Below, piece after piece: positions 6,713-15,638 of a stretch of DNA of 17,225 nucleotides; the first letter of the stretch is position 1, and the number at the start of each line of letters is the position of its first letter. The notes below the pieces were generated by a model. It was not told where the DNA came from. It searched no databases and saw only the letters and a program-made list of their open reading frames with translations. Source of the stretch: Longicatena sp. (GTDB taxonomy: Bacteria > Bacillota_I > Bacilli_A > Erysipelotrichales > Erysipelotrichaceae); the NCBI GenBank assembly GCA_020025055.1, contig JAHHST010000027.1, positions 1 through 17,225 of the forward strand, in the 5' to 3' direction. The position numbers were made by a program, and so were the translations under genes.

Positions 6713-8632
6713 TTATTGATTGTGACGAATCAGATTTAGCGTTCCACCAGCTTGAATAGTTTCAATATCTAATTCATTTAGATTATGTGTGACTGTAAAA
6801 GTAATATTTTTAGTAATATTAGTAACTGAAATAGGTTGGTTGACAGAAATTTTTTCTAAGTTTTCAATACATAGTTCATCCATTTCATCAATTTGATCAT
6901 AATCACATTCGTTTATAAATGATAATGGGATTATGCCAAAATTAATTAAGTTTGCACGATGTATTCTTGCAAAGCTTTTCGCAATCACGGCTTTAATTCC
7001 TAAATACATAGGAGCTAGGGCGGCATGTTCTCTAGATGAACCTTGTCCATAATTCGATCCTGCGATAATAAATCCGCCATGATTATTCATACAATCATTA
7101 TAAAAGCTAGGTTTTACATTCATGAAGATGAATTGGCTAATTTTTTCTATATTAGAGCGGTATGGTAATACTTTCGCACCTGCAGGTGCAATATGATCAG
7201 TCGTTATATTATCGCCTACTTTAATAATTACTTTTTTCTGAATTTTTTTTTCTAAGGGAGTGTTTATTGGTAATGGTTTAATATTTGGTCCGCGGATAAC
7301 TTCAACATCTTTTGCTTGTTCTTTATTTGGTGGAATGATCATACGATCATCAATTTCAAATTCATCTGGATCTTGAGGAATTTGGAAAGAAACGGTTCTT
7401 GGGTCAACGATATATCCAGTAAGAGCGCTTGCAGCAGCCGTTTCTGGTGAAACTAGACATACTTTTGCACTTAATGTTCCACTTCTACCATAAAAGTTAC
7501 GATTAAAAGTGCGTAATGATAAAGCATTTGTAATTGGAGATTGTCCCATTCCAATGCATGGTCCACAAGTTGATTCAAGAATTCTTGCACCAGAACTAAT
7601 CATAGTAGACAATCCATTGTTTTTAGCAAGCATATTTAAGACTTGTCTAGAGCCAGGAGATATGACTAAACTTACATCTGGATGGATCATCTTTCCTTTT
7701 AGTATGTTTGCAACACTCATCATGTCTCGGTAAGAAGAATTTGTACAACTTCCAATGGCTACTTGATCAACTTTTAAGCCTAAAACTTCCGTGATTGGTA
7801 AGACATGATCAGGAGAATGTGGCATTGCAATCATTGGTTCGAGATTATCTAAATTAATTTCAATTATTTGGTCATACTTTGCATCATCATCTGCACAAAG
7901 TTCTGTCCAATCAGATTCACGATGTTGTTTTTTTAAGAATTCTCTTGTTCTTTCATCACTTGGAAAAATAGAGGTAGTTGCTCCTAATTCAGCTCCCATG
8001 TTTGTAATCGTTGCTCGTTGAGGTATACTAAGACTTTTAATGCCATCTCCACTATATTCAATTACATTTCCAACACCGCCTTTTACACTCAGTTGTTGCA
8101 AAACCTTTAATATAATGTCTTTACTAGAAACTCCTCTTTGTAAGGAACCATGTAATTTTACATTAATAATATGTGGCATTTGTAAATGAAATGTACGACC
8201 AGCCATTGCGCATGCAACATCTAATCCACCTGCTCCTATTGCTAAGGATCCCATTGCTCCAGCAGTTGGAGTGTGAGAATCACTTCCAAGTAATGTTTTT
8301 CCTGGAATTGCAAAACGTTCTAAATGAATCTGATGACAAATGCCATTTCCAGGACGTGAAAAATAAATACCATGTTTTAATGCAACAGTTTGTAAATATT
8401 TATGGTCATCTGCATTTTCAAATCCATTTTGTAAAGTATTATGATCAACATAACTTACTGATAATTCTGTTTTTACTTGATCTACTCCCATTGCCTCTAA
8501 TTGTAAATAAGCCATGGTGCCAGTGGCATCTTGGGTAAGGGTTTGATCAATTTTTATTCCAATAGAGGCTCCCCTTATTAATGTTCCATCTATTAAATGT
8601 TGTTTGATTATTTTTTCTGTGATTGTTGGCAT
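6713..8632 (-). CDS. acn: Aconitate hydratase (about 640-residue class)
   Basis: Cytosolic [4Fe-4S] enzyme interconverting citrate and isocitrate. The 639-residue protein is the short single-chain class found in many anaerobes, not the roughly 900-residue AcnA/CitB form. Cluster ligands are C296 (IGSCTNSS), C356 and C359 (STCGPCIG). The N-terminal part has LLGSDSHTPTAG (114-125); the C-terminal swivel domain has GDNITTDHIAPAG (473-485) and GSNYGQGSSREHAA (525-538) with the substrate-binding Ser/Arg. No key residue is missing. A purine-rich AAGGGG lies about 6 bases before the ATG at 8632. It is divergent from the citrate synthase-isocitrate dehydrogenase operon, which makes aconitase much likelier than the related homoaconitase or isopropylmalate isomerase. 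Expression is probably controlled by the palindrome at 8648-8663. Confidence 0.95.
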   Translation of the reverse strand: MPTITEKIIKQHLIDGTLIRGASIGIKIDQTLTQDATGTMAYLQLEAMGVDQVKTELSVSYVDHNTLQNGFENADDHKYLQTVALKHGIYFSRPGNGICHQIHLERFAIPGKTLLGSDSHTPTAGAMGSLAIGAGGLDVACAMAGRTFHLQMPHIINVKLHGSLQRGVSSKDIILKVLQQLSVKGGVGNVIEYSGDGIKSLSIPQRATITNMGAELGATTSIFPSDERTREFLKKQHRESDWTELCADDDAKYDQIIEINLDNLEPMIAMPHSPDHVLPITEVLGLKVDQVAIGSCTNSSYRDMMSVANILKGKMIHPDVSLVISPGSRQVLNMLAKNNGLSTMISSGARILESTCGPCIGMGQSPITNALSLRTFNRNFYGRSGTLSAKVCLVSPETAAASALTGYIVDPRTVSFQIPQDPDEFEIDDRMIIPPNKEQAKDVEVIRGPNIKPLPINTPLEKKIQKKVIIKVGDNITTDHIAPAGAKVLPYRSNIEKISQFIFMNVKPSFYNDCMNNHGGFIIAGSNYGQGSSREHAALAPMYLGIKAVIAKSFARIHRANLINFGIIPLSFINECDYDQIDEMDELCIENLEKISVNQPISVTNITKNITFTVTHNLNELDIETIQAGGTLNLIRHNQ

Positions 8633-8647
8633 ATAATTCCCCTTTCT

Positions 8648-8668
8648 TTAGAATCGATTCTAATTATA
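8648..8668 (-). promoter_or_regulatory. acn promoter -10 with perfect 16-base palindrome over the start site
   Basis: On the minus strand TATAAT (8668 to 8663) is followed at once by the palindrome TTAGAATCGATTCTAA (8648-8663), which shares one base with the -10 and covers the expected transcription start. It lies 15 bases upstream of the acn ATG. A perfect dyad here is a classic operator position, so repression of acn is likely. The regulator is not identifiable. No good -35 is seen. Confidence 0.6.
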
Positions 8669-8675
8669 TCATAAA

Positions 8676-8735
8676 ATGAAAAAATATTTCATATATTTAT
8701 GAAAAAATATGATATAATTATTGAAATTAGTTTCA
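8676..8735. promoter_or_regulatory. Cluster of TGAAA/TTTCA dyads and a 12-base direct repeat in the acn-citZ control region
   Basis: Three overlapping or adjacent inverted repeats share the same half-site: ATGAAA-N5-TTTCAT (8676-8692), TTTCATA-N4-TATGAAA (8687-8704) and TGAAA-N4-TTTCA (8722-8735). ATGAAAAAATAT occurs twice, at 8676-8687 and 8699-8710, 23 bases apart. They flank the citZ -10 and lie upstream of the acn -10, so one regulator could control both directions. AT-richness makes some chance matches likely. Confidence 0.4.
8713..8718 (+). promoter_or_regulatory. citZ-icd promoter -10 box
   Basis: TATAAT at 8713-8718, about 38 bases upstream of the citrate synthase ATG at 8756. A -35 at the normal distance is poor, which suits a promoter needing an activator. 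Because transcription would start near 8725, the in-frame ATG at 8699 would be upstream of the mRNA. Confidence 0.55.
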
Positions 8736-8755
8736 TAACGAATGGAGGATACAAA

Positions 8756-10093
8756 ATGTATGAAGATATTTTAAGGTTTTATAAACAATCAAAGACTTAT
8801 TCAAATATACCGAATGAGTTATTTAAAAAATATGATATAAAAAAAGGTTTACGAAATGAGGATGGTACAGGGGTTTTAGTAGGACTTACGAAAATTGCTG
8901 ATGTTGTTGGATATGAATATGAGAATGGCGAAAAAAAAGATGCAGTTGGTAAATTATATTATCGAGGGATTGAATTAAGAAATCTGATTGAAAATTTAAA
9001 TACAAATGTAATTAGAGGATTTGAAGAAACATGTTTTTTATTGTTGTTTGGATATTTACCAATGCAAGAGGAATTAAATCAATTTTGCTTATATTTGAAA
9101 AATCATTATGAATTACCTGAAGATTTTTTAGAGACAAGATTTATAAGGATGCCAGGGAAAAACATAATGAATCGTATTCAACAAGCGGTTCTTGCTTTAT
9201 ATGATTATGATTCTGCTCCAGATGATACTAGTGTAGAAAATACATTACAGCAAGGATTACAAATCATGGCGAAACTTCCAAGTATTATATGTTATGCGTA
9301 TCAAAGTAAGATTCATAGATATAATAAGGTTTCACTTGTGATTCATCCTGCACAAAAACAATTATCCATTGCTGAAAATATTTTGTATATGTTAAGAGAA
9401 AATCATCAATTTTCACAATTAGAAGCTAGATTGTTAGATTTGATGTTAATTGTACATGCGGAACATGGTGGAGGGAATAATTCAACATTTACAAATGTTG
9501 TAATAGCATCGACTGGAACGGATATATATTCATCTATGGTAGGGGCTATTGGTAGTATGAAAGGTCCACGACATGGTGGTGCAAATTTAAAGGTGAAAGG
9601 AATGATGGATGAAGTTATTAAAACGATTGGTTATTGTGAAAATGATATTACAATTAAGCAACTATTACATCAAATACTAAATAAAAATTTTTATGATTGT
9701 AGTGGATTGATTTATGGAATGGGTCATGCAATTTATACATTAAGTGATCCGAGAAGTGAAGTATTGCAAAGTTATATTAAGGAATTAGCAAAAACAAAAC
9801 ATAAATCAAAGGAATATGAGTTTTATCAACGCTTTGAAAGATGTGCAAAAGAAGTAATTTATGAAGTAAAAGGAATTCGTGTGTCTAGTAATGTAGACTT
9901 TTATAGTGGATTTGTCTATGAAATGATGGAAATACCAGAAGATATTTATACACCATTGTTTGTTATGGCAAGAACGATTGGTTGGTTAGCGCATAATATT
10001 GAGAATAAAGTATATGATGGAAGAATTATGCGTCCTGCAACCAAATATGTTGGAATAAAAAGAGAATATGTAAAAATGGAGGATCGAGAATGA
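8756..10093 (+). CDS. citZ: Citrate synthase
   Basis: Condenses oxaloacetate and acetyl-CoA to citrate. From the ATG at 8756 it has 445 residues. The catalytic triad of the citrate synthase fold is present: H237 in HAEHGGGNNSTF, H324 in GMGHAIYTLSDPR and D381 in NVDFYSG, with GPRHGGAN around H273 and R333 of the DPR motif for substrate carboxylates. Length is near that of larger bacterial forms. The frame is open back to an ATG at 8699, but that codon precedes the -10 box and lacks a ribosome binding site, whereas GGAGG (8744-8748) is 7 bases before 8756. Its TGA overlaps the ATG of the isocitrate dehydrogenase gene, giving translational coupling. A 2-methylcitrate synthase is the main alternative; the aconitase and isocitrate dehydrogenase neighbours argue for citrate. 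Confidence 0.94.
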   Translation: MYEDILRFYKQSKTYSNIPNELFKKYDIKKGLRNEDGTGVLVGLTKIADVVGYEYENGEKKDAVGKLYYRGIELRNLIENLNTNVIRGFEETCFLLLFGYLPMQEELNQFCLYLKNHYELPEDFLETRFIRMPGKNIMNRIQQAVLALYDYDSAPDDTSVENTLQQGLQIMAKLPSIICYAYQSKIHRYNKVSLVIHPAQKQLSIAENILYMLRENHQFSQLEARLLDLMLIVHAEHGGGNNSTFTNVVIASTGTDIYSSMVGAIGSMKGPRHGGANLKVKGMMDEVIKTIGYCENDITIKQLLHQILNKNFYDCSGLIYGMGHAIYTLSDPRSEVLQSYIKELAKTKHKSKEYEFYQRFERCAKEVIYEVKGIRVSSNVDFYSGFVYEMMEIPEDIYTPLFVMARTIGWLAHNIENKVYDGRIMRPATKYVGIKREYVKMEDRE

Positions 10094-11088
10094 TGAAAAC
10101 GATAACAGTATTTAAAGGGGACGGCATAGGACCAGAAATTGTGGATGCAGTATTAAACATTTTAAATGCAGCACAAGTACCATTAAATTATGAAATATTT
10201 GAAGTTGGGGAAGCAGAATATAAACGAAATGGAAAGTTAATTCCAGATGCTGCATATGCTTCTTTTGAGAAAAATAAAGTATTATTAAAGGCTCCAATTA
10301 CCACACCAATAGGAAAAGGGTTTCGTTCATTAAATGTAACATTACGAAAAAAATATGATTTATATGCAAATATTAGGCCAGCAAAATCGAATGCAGCTAT
10401 AAAAACATTATTTTCTAATGTGGATATTATAACTTTTCGTGAAAATACTGAAGATTTGTATGTTGGTGTGGAAGAGCAAATTGATGAAAATACAGTATAT
10501 GCTACAAAAATCATAACCAAAAAAGCAAGTGAACGTATTATCAAAGATGCATTCGAATATGCAAAAAAACACGGAAGAAAAAAAGTAACTTGTGTACATA
10601 AGGCCAATATTTTAAAAATGAGTGATGGGATGTTTTTAAATATTTTTAAAGAAATTGCACAAGCATATCCAGAAATAGAAAGTGATGATAAGATAGTTGA
10701 CAATACATGTATGCAGCTAGTTATGCATCCTGAAAAATTTGATGTTATTGTAACACCGAATTTATATGGAGACATTATTTCAGATTTAACGAGTGGATTA
10801 ATTGGTGGATTAGGACTGTTACCAAGTTGTAATTTGGGAAGTGAATATGCAATGTTTGAAGCAGTTCATGGCTCAGCACCAGATATTGCAGGAAAGAATA
10901 TTGCAAATCCTACTGCTTTATTATGGAGCGCATGTATGATGTTAGATAATTTAGATATGCAAAGCTATGCAACACGTATTCGCAAGGCTGTTGATGAAGT
11001 TTTATTAGAGTCAAGATGTTTGACTCCTGACATAAATGGAAATGCAACAACGAAGCAATACTGTGAAGCTATTATTGAAAAATTATAA
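10090..11088 (+). CDS. icd: Isocitrate dehydrogenase, NAD-type short form
   Basis: Oxidatively decarboxylates isocitrate to 2-oxoglutarate. The 332-residue protein belongs to the isocitrate/isopropylmalate dehydrogenase family. Substrate residues are S80, N82 and R86 in SLNVTLR, R96 and R117; catalytic Y124 and K171 are present, as are metal-binding D228 and D232 in YGDIISD. The cofactor loop reads HGSAPDIAG; D265 stands where NADP enzymes carry Lys, which favours NAD. It starts by a 4-base overlap with citrate synthase (ATGA), with GGAGG (10078-10082) 7 bases upstream; a second ATG at 10093 is possible. Isopropylmalate or homoisocitrate dehydrogenase are related, but the operon supports isocitrate. 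With acn and citZ it forms the oxidative branch leading to glutamate. Confidence 0.9.
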   Translation: MMKTITVFKGDGIGPEIVDAVLNILNAAQVPLNYEIFEVGEAEYKRNGKLIPDAAYASFEKNKVLLKAPITTPIGKGFRSLNVTLRKKYDLYANIRPAKSNAAIKTLFSNVDIITFRENTEDLYVGVEEQIDENTVYATKIITKKASERIIKDAFEYAKKHGRKKVTCVHKANILKMSDGMFLNIFKEIAQAYPEIESDDKIVDNTCMQLVMHPEKFDVIVTPNLYGDIISDLTSGLIGGLGLLPSCNLGSEYAMFEAVHGSAPDIAGKNIANPTALLWSACMMLDNLDMQSYATRIRKAVDEVLLESRCLTPDINGNATTKQYCEAIIEKL

Positions 11089-11106
11089 GGATATAAAAGT
11101 ATATAG

Positions 11107-11152
11107 AAAAAGTGATAAAGTTATTAAAGGAAATAGCTTTATCACTTTTTTA
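11107..11152 (+). terminator. Terminator of the citZ-icd operon, 19-bp stem
   Basis: Bases 11107-11125 pair with 11132-11150 with a single wobble (T11121-G11136) around the loop AAAGGA. The stem foot is AAAAAGTGATAAAG / CTTTATCACTTTTT and the T-run continues to 11151. It separates icd from polC. Confidence 0.9.
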
Positions 11153-11157
11153 TTTTA

Positions 11158-11166
11158 TGGTATCAT
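11158..11166 (+). promoter_or_regulatory. Candidate extended -10 promoter of polC
   Basis: TGGTATCAT (11158-11166) fits an extended -10 element (TG-N-TATnAT) directly after the icd terminator and 27 bases before the polC ATG at 11194. No clear -35 is present; upstream bases belong to the terminator stem. Confidence 0.4.
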
Positions 11167-11193
11167 TGATAGACAAAGGAAATGGGGAATTAT

Positions 11194-14100
11194 ATGGAAT
11201 TAAAATTAGTCGATTTAGTGAAAAAAATGGAAAATGATAATCCAGATCTTAAGTATTTTGAAAATGGGTCTTTTACGATGAAACCAGTTTATAAAAAATT
11301 ATCGAATATAATATATATGGAATTAACATTACCTAAAATTTTACCATTTCAAGTATGGCATGTTTTTTGTATGCGTTTATCGAAAATTACACGATGCAAG
11401 ACAGAAACAAATATACATGTGGAGGATTGTTCGACAACAATTGTACAGGTAAGTGAATATATTACACATTTTGTGTCATTATATCCAGCATTACATATTT
11501 TTAGGGACAGTTTGCCATCTTTAGAAAATCAAAGTTTAGTATATCATATAGCAAATGAAAAAGAATTTGATATTGCTACTCAAAATAAACATCTTTTACA
11601 AACTTTTTTAACTAGATGTGGATTTCAATTACAAATTGTAATAGAAGAGATGAAAGTCAGCACACATATTCCTACAATTACAATGAAAGATGAAAGTCCA
11701 AAACCAGAAAAAGTGTTTGAAGAGAAAAAGCCATATACATTTAAACCGAAAAAGAAGAAAAATTTAGATGCATATGTACCATTTGCCATTCATGACATTA
11801 ATGAAGAATGTTATGATATTCGAATTCGTGGTAAAATTTTTGATAGTGAGATTCGTACTTTGCGAAATGGAAAAGACATTCAAACATTGTGGGTTGGAGA
11901 CGATGATGATGCTATTATCTTAAAGCGTTTTGAACGTGGTGCAGTTACCAAAGAAGTACTTTGTGAAGTTAAAACTGGGGACAGCATTATGGCATATGGT
12001 AAAGTAGAATTCGATACTTATTCTAGAGAATTAGTGTTTATGCCAGATGTGATTCAAAAAGTAGCAGAGATTAAGCGTGTTGATGAAGAAGAAGAAAAAA
12101 GAGTAGAATTACATGTGCATACGAAATTATCAGAGATGGATGGTGTATGTGATATTGGAGAATTTATTAAAACAGCAGATGAATGGGGATGGAATGCAAT
12201 TGCTTTAACGGACCATCGAGTTGTTCAAGCGTTCCCAACTGCACAAAATGTAGTTGCTGGAATTAATAAAAAAAGAGAAACACCTATGAAAATATTATAT
12301 GGTGTAGAAATGAATATGGTGGATCCTGTTTTACAGATTGTAAGAAATGCAGATGATACAGAATTAGAAAAAGGAACATATTGCATTTTCGATTTAGAAA
12401 CAACAGGGTTATCTTCAAGATTTGATCATATTATTGAATTTGGTGGTCAAATTATGAAAGATCGTACATGTATTAAGAGTCTACAACTATTTATTAAACC
12501 TCCAGTGGCAATTAGTGCTTTTACAACAGAATTGACAAATATTACGGAAGAACAGTTAAAAAATGCAAAACCATTTGAAGAATGTGCAGATGAAATCTTA
12601 GATTTTATTGGAGATAGTATTTTAGTAGCACATAATGCTTCCTTTGACTATGGCTTTTTAAATGCAGAACTTTCACGTATTGGAAGAAAGCCATTAATGA
12701 ATCCAGTTGTAGATACATTACATTTAGCATATGTAATGTTTGATCGTAAAGGATATAAATTAGGACAATTATGCCGACAATTTGGTATCCGTTATGATGA
12801 AGATGTTGCTCACCGTGCAGATTATGATGCGGAAGTATTAGCACAGTTATTCATGTATATGTTAAATGAATTAAAGCATATAAAAACATTAAAAAATCTT
12901 CAAGATATGCAAAATGAAGATTGCTTCAATAAAGTATTTGATAAACATGTTACGATATTTGCGAAGAATATGGCTGGATTAAAAGAGCTTTTCGAATTGA
13001 TTACTTTGTCACATACAACTTATTTAAGCTATAATCATAAAAGTACAGCAAATATTGTTGCAGAACCTCGAATTATTCGTAAAGAGATTGAAAAAAGACG
13101 ATTAAATGGGAATTTATTAATTGGTTCATCATGTGCAAATGGCGAAGTATTTGATATGGCGCAGACGCGTAGTGAACAAGAATTAGAAAATGTAATGAAA
13201 TTTTATGATTTTATTGAAATTCAACCACTTGCGAATTATCAATATTTAATTGACCGCAATTCTATTGCGGATGAACAAAGATTAAAAGATATCATTCATG
13301 CTATTATCGATAAGGCAGATGAGCTGCATAAACCAGTCGTTGCAACTTCAGATGCTCACTATGTACATCCAAATCAAAAGTTAACTCGAGATATATATAT
13401 TAATTCACAGGCAATTGGTGGAGTTCGACATCCTTTATATATATATAATCAGGAAAAAAGAAGAAAGTTTAAAAGTCCTAATCAATATATGCGTACAACA
13501 AGGGAGATGTTAGATGAATTTGCATGGTTAGGTGAACAAAGAGCTTATGAGATGGTAATTAAGAATTCCAATATGATTGCTGATCAAATGGATTGTATTT
13601 ACCCAGTAAAAGATTCTCTATATCCACCTGATATTGAAGGATCAGATCAAAAGCTAAGAGAAATATGCTTTGAAAACGCACATAAGAAATATGGTCCTGT
13701 ATTACCAGAGATTGTAGAAAAAAGGTTAAATAGAGAATTGGATAGTATCATAGGTGCAGGATATTATGTTGTTTATTATATTTCTCATTTGTTAGTTAAG
13801 AAGAGTTTGGATGATGGATATTTAGTTGGATCACGTGGTTCAGTTGGATCAAGTTTTGTTGCAACGATGTCGGAAATTACAGAAGTAAATCCATTAGCTC
13901 CGCACTATGTATGTCCTAAATGTCATTATGTGAAGTTTTTTACAGATGGAAGTGTATTGAATGGTTATGACTTACCAGATATTGAATGTCCAAATTGTGG
14001 TGAAACAATTCGTGGAGATGGACATGATATACCATTTGAAACATTCTTAGGATTTGAAGGAGATAAAGTTCCAGATATCGATTTGAATTTCTCGGGTGAA

Positions 14101-15525
14101 TATCAACCAAATGCACATGCATACACAAAAGAAGTATTTGGAGAAGATCATGTGTATCGTGCAGGAACAATTGGTACAGTTGCTGAAAAAACTGCGTTTG
14201 GATACGTGAAAGGTTACGAGGAAGAAATGGGTATTGAAGGAAGTATGAGAAATGCTCAGATTCTTAGATTAGCAAAAGCTTGTGAAGGAGTTAAACGTAC
14301 AACAGGACAGCATCCAGGTGGAATTGTCGTTGTACCATTAGATATGGATGTACATGATTTTACTCCTGTACAGTTCCCAGCAAATGATCCAAATGCGGAG
14401 TGGAAAACGACACACTTTGATTTCCATCAGATTCATGATAATATTTTGAAATTTGATATTTTGGGTCATGTGGATCCAACTGCTATGAAAATGTTAGAGA
14501 GAATGAGTGGCATAGATGTGCGTACAATTCCAATGAATGATCCAGAAACAATGAGCATTTTTTCTAAAGTAGATGCATTAAAAATAGATACAAGTAAAAA
14601 TACTGAAGAAACTGGAGCTGCAGGGTTACCAGAGTTTGGTACACCATTTGTACGTGGAATTCTTGAATTAACTAGACCTACAACGTTTGACGAATTATTA
14701 AAAATATCAGGGTTATCACATGGTACGGATGTTTGGTTAGGAAATGCGAAAGATTTGATTGACGAGGGTATTTGTACCTTAAAAAGTGTTATTGGTTGTC
14801 GTGATGACATTATGGTATATTTACTTCATAAGGGTTTACGTCCAAAACTTGCCTTTACCATCATGGAAAGTGTTCGTAAAGGAAAAGGATTAAAGGATGA
14901 GTGGATTCCTGAAATGAAGGAAAATGGTGTAGAGGATTGGTACATTGAATCTTGTAAAAAAATTAAATATATGTTCCCAAAAGCTCATGCTGTAGCATAT
15001 GTTATGATGGCGATTCGTATTGCATGGTTTAAAGTACATGAACCACAATATTATTATTGCATGTTCTTTAGTATTCGATGTGATGCATATGATATTGAAA
15101 CAATGATTCAAGGAGAACAGTCTATTCGAAAGAAAATGCAAGAAATTGATTTTAAATTGCATGATAATGCAAGAAAAAATGAAGTAACGAAAAAGGATAA
15201 GGATATTTATTCAACTTTAGAATTAGCGTTAGAAATGGTATTACGTGGCTATTATTTTGCCAATATTGATTTAATGCGTTCTTCTAGTCGTGATTTTATT
15301 GTTGATCCAGAACGTCCAAATTACATCATTCCACCATTTACAAGTATTGATGGACTTGGTGAAAGTGTTGCAGATACGGTGGTTGAAGCACGTAAAAATG
15401 GCGGATTCCTTTCTAAGGAAGATTTACAACGCAGAACATCTTTAAGTGGAACATTAATTAAAAAACTAGAATCAATGGGTGTTCTTGACGGTCTACAAGA
15501 AGAAAATCAATTATCATTATTTTAA
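11194..15525 (+). CDS. polC: DNA polymerase III PolC-type alpha subunit
   Basis: Replicative DNA polymerase with built-in proofreading, 1443 residues, the usual length. Order: N-terminal domain; OB fold around 208-280; PHP domain opening with ELHVHTKLSEMDG (H307, H309); inserted DnaQ-type 3'-5' exonuclease starting at FDLETTG (D400, E402) and continuing through AHNASFDYGF and AHRADYDAE; rest of PHP; then the polymerase with GSRGSVGSSF, a four-Cys zinc module (CPKC and CPNC), catalytic D961 and D963 in PDIDLNFS, helix-hairpin-helix, and a C-terminal QLSLF clamp-binding motif. The ATG at 11182 abuts AAAGGA and leaves no spacing; ATG 11194 has GGGGA about 5 bases upstream and is preferred. All three active sites look intact. 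It stands alone between two terminators. Confidence 0.97.
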   Translation: MELKLVDLVKKMENDNPDLKYFENGSFTMKPVYKKLSNIIYMELTLPKILPFQVWHVFCMRLSKITRCKTETNIHVEDCSTTIVQVSEYITHFVSLYPALHIFRDSLPSLENQSLVYHIANEKEFDIATQNKHLLQTFLTRCGFQLQIVIEEMKVSTHIPTITMKDESPKPEKVFEEKKPYTFKPKKKKNLDAYVPFAIHDINEECYDIRIRGKIFDSEIRTLRNGKDIQTLWVGDDDDAIILKRFERGAVTKEVLCEVKTGDSIMAYGKVEFDTYSRELVFMPDVIQKVAEIKRVDEEEEKRVELHVHTKLSEMDGVCDIGEFIKTADEWGWNAIALTDHRVVQAFPTAQNVVAGINKKRETPMKILYGVEMNMVDPVLQIVRNADDTELEKGTYCIFDLETTGLSSRFDHIIEFGGQIMKDRTCIKSLQLFIKPPVAISAFTTELTNITEEQLKNAKPFEECADEILDFIGDSILVAHNASFDYGFLNAELSRIGRKPLMNPVVDTLHLAYVMFDRKGYKLGQLCRQFGIRYDEDVAHRADYDAEVLAQLFMYMLNELKHIKTLKNLQDMQNEDCFNKVFDKHVTIFAKNMAGLKELFELITLSHTTYLSYNHKSTANIVAEPRIIRKEIEKRRLNGNLLIGSSCANGEVFDMAQTRSEQELENVMKFYDFIEIQPLANYQYLIDRNSIADEQRLKDIIHAIIDKADELHKPVVATSDAHYVHPNQKLTRDIYINSQAIGGVRHPLYIYNQEKRRKFKSPNQYMRTTREMLDEFAWLGEQRAYEMVIKNSNMIADQMDCIYPVKDSLYPPDIEGSDQKLREICFENAHKKYGPVLPEIVEKRLNRELDSIIGAGYYVVYYISHLLVKKSLDDGYLVGSRGSVGSSFVATMSEITEVNPLAPHYVCPKCHYVKFFTDGSVLNGYDLPDIECPNCGETIRGDGHDIPFETFLGFEGDKVPDIDLNFSGEYQPNAHAYTKEVFGEDHVYRAGTIGTVAEKTAFGYVKGYEEEMGIEGSMRNAQILRLAKACEGVKRTTGQHPGGIVVVPLDMDVHDFTPVQFPANDPNAEWKTTHFDFHQIHDNILKFDILGHVDPTAMKMLERMSGIDVRTIPMNDPETMSIFSKVDALKIDTSKNTEETGAAGLPEFGTPFVRGILELTRPTTFDELLKISGLSHGTDVWLGNAKDLIDEGICTLKSVIGCRDDIMVYLLHKGLRPKLAFTIMESVRKGKGLKDEWIPEMKENGVEDWYIESCKKIKYMFPKAHAVAYVMMAIRIAWFKVHEPQYYYCMFFSIRCDAYDIETMIQGEQSIRKKMQEIDFKLHDNARKNEVTKKDKDIYSTLELALEMVLRGYYFANIDLMRSSSRDFIVDPERPNYIIPPFTSIDGLGESVADTVVEARKNGGFLSKEDLQRRTSLSGTLIKKLESMGVLDGLQEENQLSLF

Positions 15526-15534
15526 AAAATAGAG

Positions 15535-15572
15535 CTAGGTGATACTATTAAAATGTATCATCTAGTTTTTTT
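15535..15572 (+). terminator. polC terminator
   Basis: CTAGGTGATAC (15535-15545) pairs with GTATCATCTAG (15555-15565) with one wobble, loop of 9, followed by seven T (15566-15572), ten bases after the polC stop. Confidence 0.9.
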
Positions 15573-15587
15573 ATAAAGGGAGTTCTA

Positions 15588-15615
15588 TTGAATTTTTACT
15601 TATACGTGTTAAAAT
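15588..15615 (+). promoter_or_regulatory. Promoter of the PII-like/antiporter operon
   Basis: TTGAAT (15588-15593), 16-base spacer and TAAAAT (15610-15615), 23 bases before the ATG at 15639. The strong ribosome binding site GGGAGG lies at 15626-15631. Confidence 0.55.
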
Positions 15616-15638
15616 TAATTAGCTAGGGAGGGAATTTT

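Noticed and set aside
8173..8538. 121-codon plus-strand open frame inside acn
   Set aside because: It is antisense to a clear aconitase, has low-complexity composition (His/Leu-rich) and no ribosome binding site; a shadow frame.
8699..8755. 19-codon upstream extension of citrate synthase
   Set aside because: The ATG at 8699 precedes the -10 box and lacks a ribosome binding site, while the ATG at 8756 has GGAGG at ideal spacing.
10188..10775. 195-codon minus-strand open frame inside icd
   Set aside because: It is exactly opposite a well-conserved dehydrogenase, with no start signal and no recognisable motifs.
14466..14810. 114-codon minus-strand frame inside polC
   Set aside because: It is a shadow of the polymerase C-terminal domains, with no start signal.
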